Part shown: positions 21,878 to 33,174 of the stretch, piece after piece
Position numbering within the stretch: the first letter of the stretch is position 1
Layout: each line of letters begins with the position of its first letter
Source of the DNA: Scalesia atractyloides
Lineage: Eukaryota > Streptophyta > Magnoliopsida > Asterales > Asteraceae
Direction: 5' to 3'
Length of the DNA stretch: 64,000 nt
Assembly: GCA_947069175.1 (NCBI GenBank)
Contig: CAMTDV010000012.1
Location: 40,208,341-40,272,340, forward strand
Notes under the pieces: generated by a model
What the model saw: only the letters and a program-made list of their open reading frames with translations
The model's database searches: none
Told to the model about the DNA's origin: nothing
Position numbers and translations under genes: made by a program

Positions 21878-22580
21878 TGCTGTATAATACAGGCTCTAGG
21901 TATCGCAGATCGAAGAACTGTTCAGAATCGAAAATCTTTGTCGTTCAACCCGGATTGCTACTATTCAGAGTTGAAGATTGCTGTTGTTTTCATCTCGCAT
22001 TGCTACTGTTCTGAAGAACACGAAAAAGATTTAAGGATTTTCGCATTCGGCACTGTTGCGGGTTTCGAAGAACATGAGGAAGATTTAAGGATTTCGGATT
22101 CGGCGCTGTTGCGGATTCCGAAGAACACGAGGAAGTTTCAAGTATTTTGGATTGGGCACTGTTGAAGATCCCGAAGAACAGGAAGGAGATCATCCATCTC
22201 GGATTGATCCCGAACTATTTTTCTTCATATTTTCAACCTCCTTATCCGGATTGCTCATATTTCGGATAAGGATATCTGTTCAAATCGTTTGTGTTTATCT
22301 TTTGTAGGAAATTCGGATCACTGTTATATTCGGATAAGGACTCCTATCTCGGATAAGAACTTCTTTTTGGAAAAGACTCATCATTCCGGATCAATCTTCA
22401 TTCCAGATCAATCTTCATTCCGGATCAAGGACTCATTTCGGATTTGTTTATCTCGGACTCAGTTTGGATCTATCTATCTCAGACCTATTCATCTCGGACT
22501 CATTTTTGGATTACTGTTCACTATAAGAATTTCAATTAACTTTGATTTAAATTTACTAGGTAATTCAAATTAAATTAACA
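21878..22580 (+). repeat. Copia-2 leader with (T)TCGGAT / CCGGAT word cluster
   Basis: An untranslated leader with many copies of TTCGGATT, CTCGGATA and TTCCGGATCA between about 22090 and 22510, including ATTCCGGATCAATCTTC in near-tandem copies near 22383-22425. A related GATTTCGGATTCGGCGCTGTTGCGG unit is repeated around 22040-22120. The same words return in the spacer at 32520-33010. Confidence 0.8.
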
Positions 22581-22847
22581 ATGATGAACAGTTATATGAC
22601 TGCTCAAGATTTGACCAATGTCACCTTGGCAGCACTGCAATCACAGACTCTGGCCCTTCATCAAGAATTTGATCAAGTTATTGGCACTTCAACTAAAGTG
22701 CCTCGTCCGTTATACGGAGATGAATACTATGAGTGGAAGTTCAGATTTGAGCAGTACTGCAAGGCCAAAGAGCCTATGGTTTGGAGATGCATTCTGAATG
22801 GATCACAAACAATCGTTTATAGTACCGCTAAGATCCAAATACAAAGA
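22581..22847 (+). pseudogene. Copia-2 gag, N-terminal part
   Basis: It starts MMNSYMTAQDLTNVTLAALQ (ATG at 22581) and runs into YYEWKFRFEQYCKAKEPMVW, a Copia-gag-like segment with the conserved aromatic pattern. Translation is intact until the insertion at 22848. The frame resumes at 27024. Confidence 0.75.
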
Positions 22848-23904
22848 TGTCACACCCTGGTCGTAGCGGAAACGTAAGTGTGTGACTTTTGGGTATTCAT
22901 TGCATCCAATTTAGTAAACAATATAAATTAACAATGATGCCATGCCATTAATAAGTTTCATTCCATAAATACAACTGTTAAAAAGTGATTTCATGTTGTA
23001 ATCTGTTTTTCAAGTTGTCATCATAAAACATGGTTCAAAATACATTGCTTCAAAATAAGATATTGTTTTCATTACAATTGCATAATGAGGTTTTGACCCC
23101 TATATACCCATACAAAGTTATGATATAAAAGGCAAACCCTCCAAAAGATGGCACATCGTTGTCTTGACCTTTTCCCATAACCCTAATCATATCACCAGCT
23201 CATGCCTTGCATCCTGAAATACATGTAATCTATAAAAAGTCAACATAAAGTTGGCGAGTTCATGTAGTTAATGTTTTCGTATAAAAATGTCATCCTTGAA
23301 ATCCAGTAATGAAATCCAAGTATGTTATTAGCATCAATGAGTTTTGAGCATCCATCAGTGTGTAGCGAGCACCCGGACATATATGTGCCATAAGTAAGTA
23401 ACCAAACCGAGACAACTTTAACATCTTTGGGATCACAAAAGCACTCTTAACCGTTTAACATACCAGGAACGGAGCGGGTCTCAAACTCAATAGATCTACT
23501 TCTTTTGCACCTTGGTCACTACGTGATTAATGGTTACTATTGTCATCATCCTACTTACGCACAAATGATCGTGTTATCAGCTAAACCCATAGCTAACATA
23601 CTATTTGTTATAACATGTATTTCCCCTCGACTGTTTAAAACAAAACTTTGAAATAATTTGAAAGGAGGGACATGAACTCACAGCTTTGCGTTCTATACGT
23701 TGTACTTATCAAAGTTCGGTGTCCTTACACATGTGTAACCTACATGTGTATTAACTTCATTAGACACCTAGGTCTCACTGGATCTCGTACTAGTTGTTCA
23801 TCTTGAATTCTTGTTGTGTATATATTTATCACATTAGAACAACTTTTAATGTTATCATAGTGTTGGTAGTTCGTGTGTTCGATTAATATTTTTATATATA
23901 TGTT

Positions 23905-23910
<6 letters not shown>

Positions 23911-23936
<26 letters not shown>
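23911..23936. repeat. (AT)n microsatellite
   Basis: An uninterrupted AT run followed by a T run, inside solo LTR 2. Confidence 0.95.
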
Positions 23937-23939
<3 letters not shown>

Positions 23940-24005
23940 TTATTCTTAGATCGAGTGTGAACTGGGTCTTGCCCTTCACATGTCCTCGTGCCTTGCACGT
24001 GTGTC

Positions 24006-24161
24006 ATTGGGCCTAGCCCATATTTTCTTGTCATTGGGCCTAACCATGTTTTCTTGTTACTGGGCCTAGCCCATGTTTCTTATATGTTTTTGGGCTTTGT
24101 CCATATAGTTTATGCTATTGGGCCTTGCCCATGTCTTTTATAAATTGGGCCTAGCCCAAAT
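24006..24161. repeat. Six tandem TGGGCCTAGCCCA units in solo LTR 2
   Basis: Units of about 27 bp start near 24006, 24033, 24059, 24088, 24116 and 24143. Most contain TGGGC, a 3-nt loop and GCCCA; the second (AACCA) and fourth (TTTGTCCA) are weaker. Spacers are T-rich. Confidence 0.85.
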
Positions 24162-25786
24162 CATTTAAAGTCCATTTTTTATAAGTTTTATAGTTATAAA
24201 TTTTTATAACTAGAGTATAATATATTTTATACTTCAAATAAACCACATAGTAAATTCTTTTATATTTTTAACTTTCCGAATTTTGATTTCGAAAACATAT
24301 ATATGTTAAACGTCTAAATATATAATTTTGACTCATCTTCGGCGTCGTTTATTACGTGCTTGTCTTCGTCGAAAATCGCCCGTTGTCGTAATGACTTTTG
24401 TGTTGGCCTATTCATCCTTTGGTCGTTGACGCGACGATTTAATGGTGCATGTTCGCCTATCGTTCGCATTGCTTCGCTTGTCCGATTATTGTCTCGACGC
24501 ATCGTAAGAATATATATGTTTATGTCACCAACACTTGGTATTATCTTCAAGTGTTTGTATTTTTGTATATGATTGGGTATTTTTATTTGAATACGTTCTA
24601 AATACATACACATACAATACACATATGTATTTATACAAAATTCTTGGTGACAAAATATGTATACATGTTTTTTTTCCCAAGTATGTATATATATTTATAT
24701 TACTTATTTTTACTTGTGAAATATATATATAAACTTGATGAATACTTGGGTATTTTGGGTTTAACCCTTGTCATTAGAACTTACTTAATGACGATTTAAG
24801 TTAATAATCAGGTATAGTCCCGCTAGTCATCCCGTTAATCATATCTTAATCGCGATTAGATTTTTAGAAAATTTTGCCATAGTTTCCCCTAACCTATGGC
24901 ATTTTCCACGTTTTAAAAACGTATTTAAAACTTGTTTAACTCATAATCAAGGTCAACATCCATCAAAAACCTTCCTATTATTTATTTCCCAAACTTTAAT
25001 ATAGAATCATCCATGGCTTTTTAGTGGTAAAAATCTTATGAAAACGTGATGATACTTTCAATATTTATTAGCACCTTTAAATCACCACTTTGTCATATTA
25101 TTTAATTCAAGTTCATCACTTTAAACCTCTTGATTTCTATACTTTTAAGATGGTTATAACTTATATAATAATGCTTATTTCTTATAAAAATCATTCATGC
25201 GTATTAAAATTATCTTTAAGTTGTAGTAATCTTCATGGATGATGTGTTAATGATCTTGTCTATATATAAACATTATCATGTTTAAATCTTCATTTTCATA
25301 CTTGATCATGCAAGATTATCCAACTTTTATACCCTACTTTAACATAAACAACATCAACATGCTAACTAACTACCATATAAGCACATAATCAAAACAAAAA
25401 TAAACAATATTAGTGTTATTATTATGGTGTGAGCTAGGGTTTTTGGTTTATCTTTTCTTATTTTCAAGATGATCAACTTGTACATCATTAATCTAGGCAT
25501 AAAAATAAGCTAGATTATGGAAGAATTTGCCTTACAATGGTTCACAAGTTTATGATGATCTTAGAAGGAAAATGAAGCTCCAAGATAGCTCCAACTGTCC
25601 TCCACCCTTTCTAGCTTCTTGAATGGCCTTGATAGGGTTTTAAAGTGGGTGTAAAGTGGTGTTTAATGGTGGCTAAATGGTGGTTATATGGGTGGTGGTG
25701 TAGTCGTGAGTTTGAGGGGGCAAAGGGAGGAAATGTTGCAATTTTTTTTTGAAGTGATAAGTGATGGAAAACTAGTGTAGGTTAAG

Positions 25787-25883
25787 TTATATAATCATCC
25801 ATCAAGTCACAGATCAAATCTACACACACCATGCTTCATATCCACCATTTTCAACAAAATCAAGTGGGTGTGGGACCCACTTG
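25787..25883 (-). promoter_or_regulatory. TATA-like word and upstream inverted repeat of solo LTR 2
   Basis: Minus-strand TTATATAA (25794-25787) lies about 67 bp downstream of a perfect 9-bp stem CAAGTGGGT/ACCCACTTG with a 5-nt loop (25861-25883). A second TATATAAAA candidate is at 25927-25919. Function is inferred by analogy with the other LTRs here. Confidence 0.4.
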
Positions 25884-27023
25884 AAACCGTAATGATGAGA
25901 GGGGGCAAAGTGTACTTTTTATATAACACATGTTTATTAGAAGATATTTTGGTAATTAAGTTAAGTTTTGTGCTTAGGGGTTTGATCTTGCATTCTTAGC
26001 ATATAATTAGGTTTAGAGTGTTATTATATGCCAATTATTCCACTTGATCTCCTAATATAAGTTTTGGATGACGGAAATGTCGTTAGATCGTTCGTCGACA
26101 CAATAATTGCTAATAAACGAACTTATTTATTTAGTACCGGAAGCTTTTGTTTTCGACCACCACAATTGTCATGGTGTCTACTTAGTGCACTTCCGACCTA
26201 AAAATACGCATAACTAGTTCGTAGACGAATATACGAGAGCTAATATGGCCAAAGTGCCTTTTGTTCGATCGTTCGCTCGATATCGACACTTTTATATTCT
26301 GTCGTCGAACTCTTCTGAAAGTTGTGTTTCCATGACCTCATGTAAGTTGAATGGATGCCGAGTTCCAAATGAGGCTTAACTAGTTCGCTAGATGCCTGAA
26401 TGAGGTTATCGGCCACTAAAATGTTCGTCGTTTCGACAAACGGTCACCTTCCGGTCGAATTGTGCACTATTTGACGAATGACCGGAAATGATGTCTTGTG
26501 TGCATTCTTGCTATTCTCACATTGTTTTAGGATGATTAACATCATGTATTATTATTCTGACATCTGGAATCCTCCGAATTAGTGTTGCGGACAAACTGAC
26601 ATTTGTCGCCCTTTTGGTCGAAACGGACAATTTTGCAAGTTAGGCGTTGTACCGGAAAGTTATGTACTTTTTTGTAATGGTTGATCTCATATCAATGTTT
26701 TCATTTATATATGGACTGAGGTGTGGCATTAACATGCCGTTGTTCCTTGTTCTGATTCGTTCTAGCGGATTTACTGACACAGTTAGTGTCACCGCAATTT
26801 GTTCGCCCAACACTTTCTATCAAGACTTTTAGGGCATTCTTTTGGTTTGTTCCGCGTCGTAATGGAATCCAATATATGTTATGATCAGATTTACTTTCCC
26901 TAATTCTTAGTATACGACGTACGACTCAGTTATGCAATTAAATTACGATAATATGCATGAGATTATGGACTAAAAATAGTGATTAGACTGTACGAAATTA
27001 CCCGTTATTTAACATTTGTCACA

Positions 27024-28160
27024 AAAGATTCCTAAGCCAAGTCATTTATGGACTCCCGAAGATGTGAAAATAATCGAAGAAGATGAAAAGGCTTCAGCTG
27101 TGCTAACAATGGCACTCAGACTTGACATTTTTATAGCTGTCAGAAATTGTAAGACAACTAAAGAAGTGTGGAGTGAATTGCAAAATCTTTATGAGGGAAA
27201 TGCTAACATGAAGGCAAGCAGAGTTAATCAGCTGAACCGACAGTTCAGCTCGTTTAACCATATTTATGGGGAAACCATTGAGAACTAGATAAAAAGATAT
27301 GTGAAGCTCGTTTCTCAGATAATTTTAGCTGAAATCACTCTTACAAATAGTGCCATGAACAGGCAGCTGTTAAATTCGTTACCAAAGAGCTGGGATGCGG
27401 ATGCTGGGATGATCAAGAAGACAAAAAATCTGAATGACGTCACTCTCACGGAAATGATTGCTACAATTAAATCTTGTGAGATAGACAACAAGCAGATAGT
27501 CATAAATCAACCAAAAAGTTTGATGGCGGCAAGTATTACAGGGCAAAACGCAGCGTTAATGTCTCAGAATCTGGTTACAGCCCTTTGCAAGGAAACTCTC
27601 ATACACCAGGTGGCTCAAACTTGGTGTGTAGTCCTATTGCCTCTCCATATAAGACTCAGTATGTCTATGGTCTTCAGTCTCAAACTCCTACCATGATTTC
27701 TGTAGTGCAAGTTCAGACTCAATATCATGCTCAATATCCTAACATGGTGTACAGTCCCGCCGTTCCTGCCACAGCTCAACAAGGCGGACTTCCTCAATTT
27801 ATTGCTCCGACACCGGCCCCTGCTCAAGCTGTGTCCAATCCTACTTCTCTTACTAAAGAGGATGAGGAGAAATTGGCCATAGCTGCCCCGATGATCAACA
27901 GTTTAAATGCATTTTTAGCAGGTGACCTCACTCCCCCATTGTTCTTCCAACTGAAATAGATCAAATAATGGAGGAGGATTTGGACGAGATTGATGTGTCC
28001 TGGAACTTGACTATGGCTGCTTTCCGCGTCAACAAATTTCAAAAGAAGTACGGAAGGCAACCATTGTCAAATCTGAAGACTGGGTTGACTAAAGACAAGC
28101 TAAGATGCTATAGATGTCATGAACCATGACATTTTGCTTGAGACTGCAAGAAGCCGCCTT
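27024..28160 (+). pseudogene. Copia-2 gag, C-terminal part with damaged zinc knuckle
   Basis: It continues with IPKPSHLWTPEDVKIIEED, TKEVWSELQNLYEGNANM and VNQLNRQFSSFNHIYGE, the UBN2-type Copia gag pattern. A TAG at 27286-27288 and a frameshift near 27590 follow. A Gln/Pro/Thr-rich region (27690-27860) leads to a CCHC knuckle at about 28112-28150, whose Cys, Cys, His, Cys are in place but whose intervening Gly and Arg/Lys codons are TGA. RNA binding would be lost. Confidence 0.85.
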
Positions 28161-28429
28161 CTGGATTTGTCTCATCTAGAGTCGCAGACATACAAAGTAG
28201 CGCCAGACAGTTGGTTCCAGTCTCTCCTTCAAAGTTGGTTTCAAGTCCGTCGAGTAGCTCTGGCGGGAAGTCTATAGCTTTGGTGGAACAACAACATGAA
28301 GGATTCAACTGGGCAGATGCTGCAACTCAGATGGAAACTTTGATTCTTTCCAAGAACAGCAACCACTGCATGATGGCGTAGACAACTGAGACACCTGATC
28401 TCTCAGAAACGAAACAGCTCTAGCGAACT

Positions 28430-29700
28430 CTAGTCAGACTCAGGTATATCGACAGTGGTTGTTCCAGGCACATAACAAGGGACATCTCCTAGTTGAATGA
28501 CATTCAGTTTTTCGATGGCGGGTTTGTCTCCTTCGCAGGTGGTGAAACAGGAAAGATCGCTATGAGAGGAACAGAGTGTAATGGGGCTCTCAGTTTCAAG
28601 AATGTCAATTATGTTCTAGAGTTAAAGCATAGTCTCTTGAGTGTGTCTCAGCTCTGTGATAAACATTTGGATGTTCTTTTTACCAAAAACGGGTGTTATG
28701 TATTGAAACCAGGCCTCATCATTCGGATGAATGGATTCTTCTCAAAGCAGCACGAAAAGGAAATGCATATGTCATCGACATGAACAAAGCCCCAACTGAC
28801 AAGCTTACTTGCATGTTCTCGTCGACTACTGAGCACGATGCAATGTTATGGCACAGTCGACTCGGACATATCAACATGAAGAACTTAAATAGACATGCAA
28901 AAGGTGGTTTAGTCAGAGATCTACCAGTTCGGGATTTTATGCAGATTGAAAAGTGTGAATCGTGTGCACGTGGGAAACAACATTGACAGCCGCATAAGTC
29001 TAAACCACACCTCTCCACGTCACAAGTACTTAGAATTACTTCATAGGGATCTTTTTGGCCCGACAGATATTCTGAGCATTGGCGGGAAGGCATACTGTCT
29101 GGTTATCATTGATGATTACTCACGATTCACTTGGGTCTTCTTTCTGGATAAAAGAGTGAAACCGCTGAGTTAGTTAAACAGTTCGTCACACTTATGGAAA
29201 ACCAGGCAGACACCACCGTGAAGGCTATTCGTTGATATAAAGGAACAGAGTTTAAGAATGCTACCTTAAATTCTTTCTGCTCCTCCAAGGGTATTGATCG
29301 ACAATTCAGTGCAGCCAAAACTCCTCAACAAAATGGGGTTGTAGAACATAGAAACAGAACACTGATTGAAGTTGCGTGTACTATGTTGGTTGAATCCGAA
29401 CTACCTCTTATTTTCTGGGCAGAAGTAGTCAATACCGCCTGTTATATTCAGAATATGCCCTGATCAACAAAAGACACATGAAAACGCGTACGAAGTGGTT
29501 GAAGGTCGCAAACCTTCGGTCAAGCATTTCGGCAAGTTCGATTGTCCTTGTGTTCTTCTACTCATGGTTGCTAGGGAAATTTGAATAACGCGGGGATCGA
29601 TGCATTTTCATCGGATATTATAAGAATACTTCCTATCGTGTCTATCTGGAAACTACTTCTGAACAGATTCCTTAGGATGTTTCCCCTGAAGTTGAGGTTC
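28430..29700 (+). pseudogene. Copia-2 protease and integrase
   Basis: The aspartic protease motif YIDSGCSRH is at about 28448, then SLLSVSQLCDKHLDVLF. The GAG-pre-integrase zinc finger WHSRLGHIN...CESCARG lies at 28848-28975. The integrase core begins near 29050 with VIIDDYSRFTWVFF (first Asp present). The second catalytic region, normally SDNGTEF, reads stop-Tyr-Lys-GTEF near 29233-29250, so the second Asp is lost. The third, PQQNGVVEHRNRTLIE (near 29325-29370), is intact. Frameshifts at about 28690, 28985 and 29150 and several stops confirm decay. Confidence 0.87.
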
Positions 29701-31490
29701 CATACACAGAAACTCCTGTGGAGAATGAAGGAGCTACAACTCCTGATGTCTTAGGCTCATATTTGTTTTCTGAGCTTACTCCACCAGACTGTTCTGTTGA
29801 TTCATTAGTCAACATTCCCACTAGTGCAACTAATGAGGGGGAGTCATCTGGAGTTGCATCGCAGAGTTTTACAAACTTGTAGTCAGATCTCCATGTTCCT
29901 GCTACGCCGATACCACAACGTCTACAGCGCGATCATCCAATTGAAAATGTTATTGGTCCTAATACTGCTACAATTCTAACTCATAGTTAATCAGGAGATA
30001 TCAATACTTGCCTTTACTCGTGTTTTATCTCACAAATTGAACCTAAAAGCATTAATGTCGCCTTGCAGGAACCAGGCTGGGTTGACGCTATGCATGAAAA
30101 ACTCAATCAGTTTGAGAAACTTGGAGTATGGCAATTGGTCAAGCTTCCTCAGGGAAAACGTGCTCTTAAAACTCGTTGGGTGTTTCACAACAAACAGATG
30201 ACACTGGTGTGATTGTAAGGAACAAAGCTCCACTGGTGGTTCAGGGTTTCCGTCAAATCGAAGGTTGGACTATGATGAGGTATATGCTCTGGTGGCTCGA
30301 TTGAAAGCTATTCACATTTTCTTGGCATATGCATCATATATGGACTTCACCATCTATCAAATGGATGTCAAGACTGCTTTTCTCTACGGCAAGGTGAAAA
30401 AGGAGATATATGTAGCACAACCACCAGGTTTCACTGATCCTGACAAGCCAGATTATGCATATAAATTGGACAAAACTTTGTATGGATTACATCAAGCACC
30501 AGCTTGCTCATGGTTATACCCGGGGAACCGTTAATCAAACTCTATTCATCAAACGTGTTGACAAGGATATCATTCGTGTTCAAATTTTCGTCGATAATAT
30601 TATTTTTGGTTCTACGGACGATGGGTTGTGTCGGGAATTTGAAGAGGTCATGAAGAAGAAATTTGAGATGAGCTCAATGGGGGAGATGACTATGTTTTTG
30701 GGACTACAAGTTCGTCAAAGCCCACAAGGAACTTGATACATCAAGGAAAATCTATGAATGATGTTCTTGCAAAGTTCAAGCTTACAAATTCAAAGCCTAC
30801 GGCCTCACCTACCGCTGAACGACATTTGTTAAATGAAGATGCTGAAGGAACGCCTGTCAATCAACCATGTACCGATCTATGATTGGTTGACTTATATAAC
30901 TCATGGCAAGTCGGCTAGATATCATGTTTGCCGTTTGCCAGTGCGCTCGATATCAGGCTACCCTTAAACTCTCTCATTTACATGCTGTTAAAAGAATCTT
31001 TAGGTACCTAAAAGGGGCACCATCACTAGGCCTCTAGTATCCTAAAAATTCTGAATTTGAACTGTATGCTTTCTTTGACAGTAAACTAGGTGGTACAGAC
31101 AAGGATATGCGCTCCACTTCAGCTGGATGCCAATTCTTGGGAGATAGATTAATTTCTTGGCAATGCAAGAAGCAGCAAACGGTTTCGCTTTCTACAGCCG
31201 AAGCAGAATACATCGCAGCATCCGCTTGCTGCTCCTAGGTTTTATGGATGCAACACCAGCTTGCGATAATGATGCCGCTATCCAAATTGTCAAAAATCAT
31301 GTTTTCCACTCCAAAACCAAGCACATCAATATCAAAGTTCATTTTATTCATGATTGCTATGAAAAGGTCTCGTTAAACTTGAGCAAATCCACACCGATGC
31401 AAACGTTGTGGATTTGTTCACAAAACCGTTAGCAACATGCGTTTCCAAGTGCTTGTGGATCTTCTCAAAAATGATTCATTTTTCTAACTG
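29701..31490 (+). pseudogene. Copia-2 integrase-RT linker, RT and RNase H
   Basis: A Pro/Thr/Glu-rich linker (29700-30060) precedes RT motifs: GWVDAMHEKLNQFEKLGVWQ, YDEVYALVARLKAIHIFLAY, YQMDVKTAFLYGKV, PPGFTD, KLDKTLYGLHQAP. The catalytic YVDD-type box is FVDNIIFGSTDD (near 30590), with the second Asp changed to Asn. RNase H follows after frameshifts: GCQFLGDRLISWQCKKQQT, TVSLSTAEAEYIAASACCS (near 31175-31235), HSKTKHINIKVHFI. There is a second disruption near 31240. RT and RNase H are both dead. Confidence 0.87.
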
Positions 31491-33174
31491 AGCATCCTTT
31501 ATGCATTTGCGTCATAAATTTAGGGGGAGAAAATTCAAAAAAAAATATTATTCTAAATAGTTTTTGCGATGATTGGAAATGAAATGAATATTCGTATTAA
31601 AAGTTTTGACTAACACACGTAAGGTGCCATAGCGGGATCGACTTGGATCGAAAGTAATATGTTGATAGGTCTAGAGCTTAACCCGATTGTGTAAGTCAAA
31701 TGATATAAACATAAAGAACTATATATCCAGTGGGTAACTTACCATCGGCGTATGATTTCATGGTCTTAAATCCTGAGTTGATAGATAGCCAACTTCTGAG
31801 GTTTCGGGTCTTTATGCTGATGAATCATTCGGGGATATCTTGGTTGCCCTTCTGTTGTATCCAGGTTATATGCAGACCTAGGCACAGCCAGGATATCCTT
31901 AAAAGAGCCAAAATAGAAGGGCCAAAACATGCCAAATAAGGTATCTATCTAACCCTCATCAGATACTATTGGTCACTCGTTGTACGAAAGTACTAACCTG
32001 TTCACCAATAGTCTGATGTTGTACAAATGAAGGATGATCTCAGTATACTCACCTGCTAAGATGAATTGTTGCACTTACCTTGATCGCGGGGGTATGTCAT
32101 GGAATGGGACACACGGGTATCATAGCATAATACTACCTTAAGCATATCATAAAGCAAAAATTAAAAGGTTGAGCTTCAGATTTAAAAAGGACAAATATAT
32201 TGGCAATTGCTTCGACCGGTCTGACCTAGCTCACACTAAAAAATGTTCCTTAGTCTGCTTAAAAACGATTTCATCCCATAGCAAAAATGTGTATGTGTTT
32301 GTGTTTAAAGGTTTTACTTATTTTATAATTGGTTAATAATGGTTGGTTACTTGGTTAGTTAAAGTCTTAATTGTTGGGATAAATGATTTCTGTCAAGGGT
32401 TATTGGACTGGCCTGTTTTGTTTTGGAGTTGGGCCAATCAAATAGAATTTTTGGAAGTATTGAAATTGAACAGATTTGGGCTGAGGTGGTACTATTCAGA
32501 ATTGGGCCTTCAAACCCTTTCCGGATAGGCCCACTGATTATCCACTTCATTCTGAGTATTCACTGTTCCAGATTGGGCCCAAAGTAAGCCCTATCCGGAT
32601 TGTGTAACTCGGATGATTGGATCCGGATTGACTTGGGCCCAGAATTTCAAGGCCCAATCTCATTCCAGAATAATACATAGTTCAATCAGAGTTACATTTC
32701 GGATTCATTCACTAAAAACTTTCCGAAATCCTCTAATCATCTCTCGAATTCGTACTATTCACGTATTCATTAGGTATAACTTGCTTATTAATCATAAAAA
32801 TTAGATGATAATCTTCAAATCGTCAAGTTTCTATGCATTTCGGATGGCATTTCGGATTGATCTTCAAATAGTCTGGCATTCCAGATTTAATTTTGGATTA
32901 ATAGTCAAAGAAAATGATTGAACTCGGATTCCATTTCGGATGATGTTCATCCGGAATGATGAAAGGTTCATCCGGATTCTTGTTGTACCTTTCTGAATCC
33001 GGATTTTAGTATTTGAACCTTTGAACTGATTTGAACCTTTCTAAATAATTGAACCTTTGAAATATGTTTGAACCATCCGATTTTTATTGACCCTTAACCC
33101 TGATGAACTCTCTTAACTTCTGTCAGTTAGCTTTGCTGAGATTGAATTAACTTGGTTATTATTTCTGACAGAAT
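31491..33174 (+). repeat. Copia-2 spacer with purine tract and CCGGAT words
   Basis: Non-coding. A purine tract AATTTAGGGGGAGAAAA lies near 31518. From about 32520 to 33010 the words TCCGGATT, TTTCGGATT, CTCGGAT and ATCCGGAAT recur more than ten times, on both strands by self-complementarity. GAACCTTT is repeated near 33000-33060. It holds the same position relative to pol and env-like ORF as the ACTCGTACGAGT cluster in Copia-1. Confidence 0.75.

Larger units (their letters stand above)
22848..27023 (-). mobile_element. Solo LTR 2 (Gypsy-type), inserted in Copia-2 gag
   Basis: A 4176-bp block TGTCACACCC...TTTGTCACA flanked by AAAGA (22843-22847 and 27024-27028). Removing it rejoins gag. The left end shares the CACACCC-N-AGCGGAAA layout with the LTR of the gag-only element, so the minus strand is sense. 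No primer site, gag or pol is found inside. It holds a GGGCC-hairpin tandem array (24006-24161), an (AT)n run (23911-23936), a 9-bp-stem inverted repeat (25861-25883) and a minus-strand TATA-like TTATATAA (25794-25787). It is long for a solo LTR, so an undetected internal region cannot be fully excluded. Confidence 0.8.

Noticed and set aside
24314..24622. Minus-strand open frame of about 100 codons in solo LTR 2
   Set aside because: No homology recognised, AT-rich, inside an LTR, no start context or conserved motif.
22848..27023. A MITE or DNA transposon
   Set aside because: The 5-bp duplication, TG...CA ends and shared left-end layout with the LTR at 7546 fit an LTR better. Terminal inverted repeats are only the short TGTCACA/TGTGACA expected of LTRs.
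32343..32528. Short open frames in the Copia-2 spacer
   Set aside because: No similarity to gag, pol or env-like domains. The region is dominated by CCGGAT word repeats.
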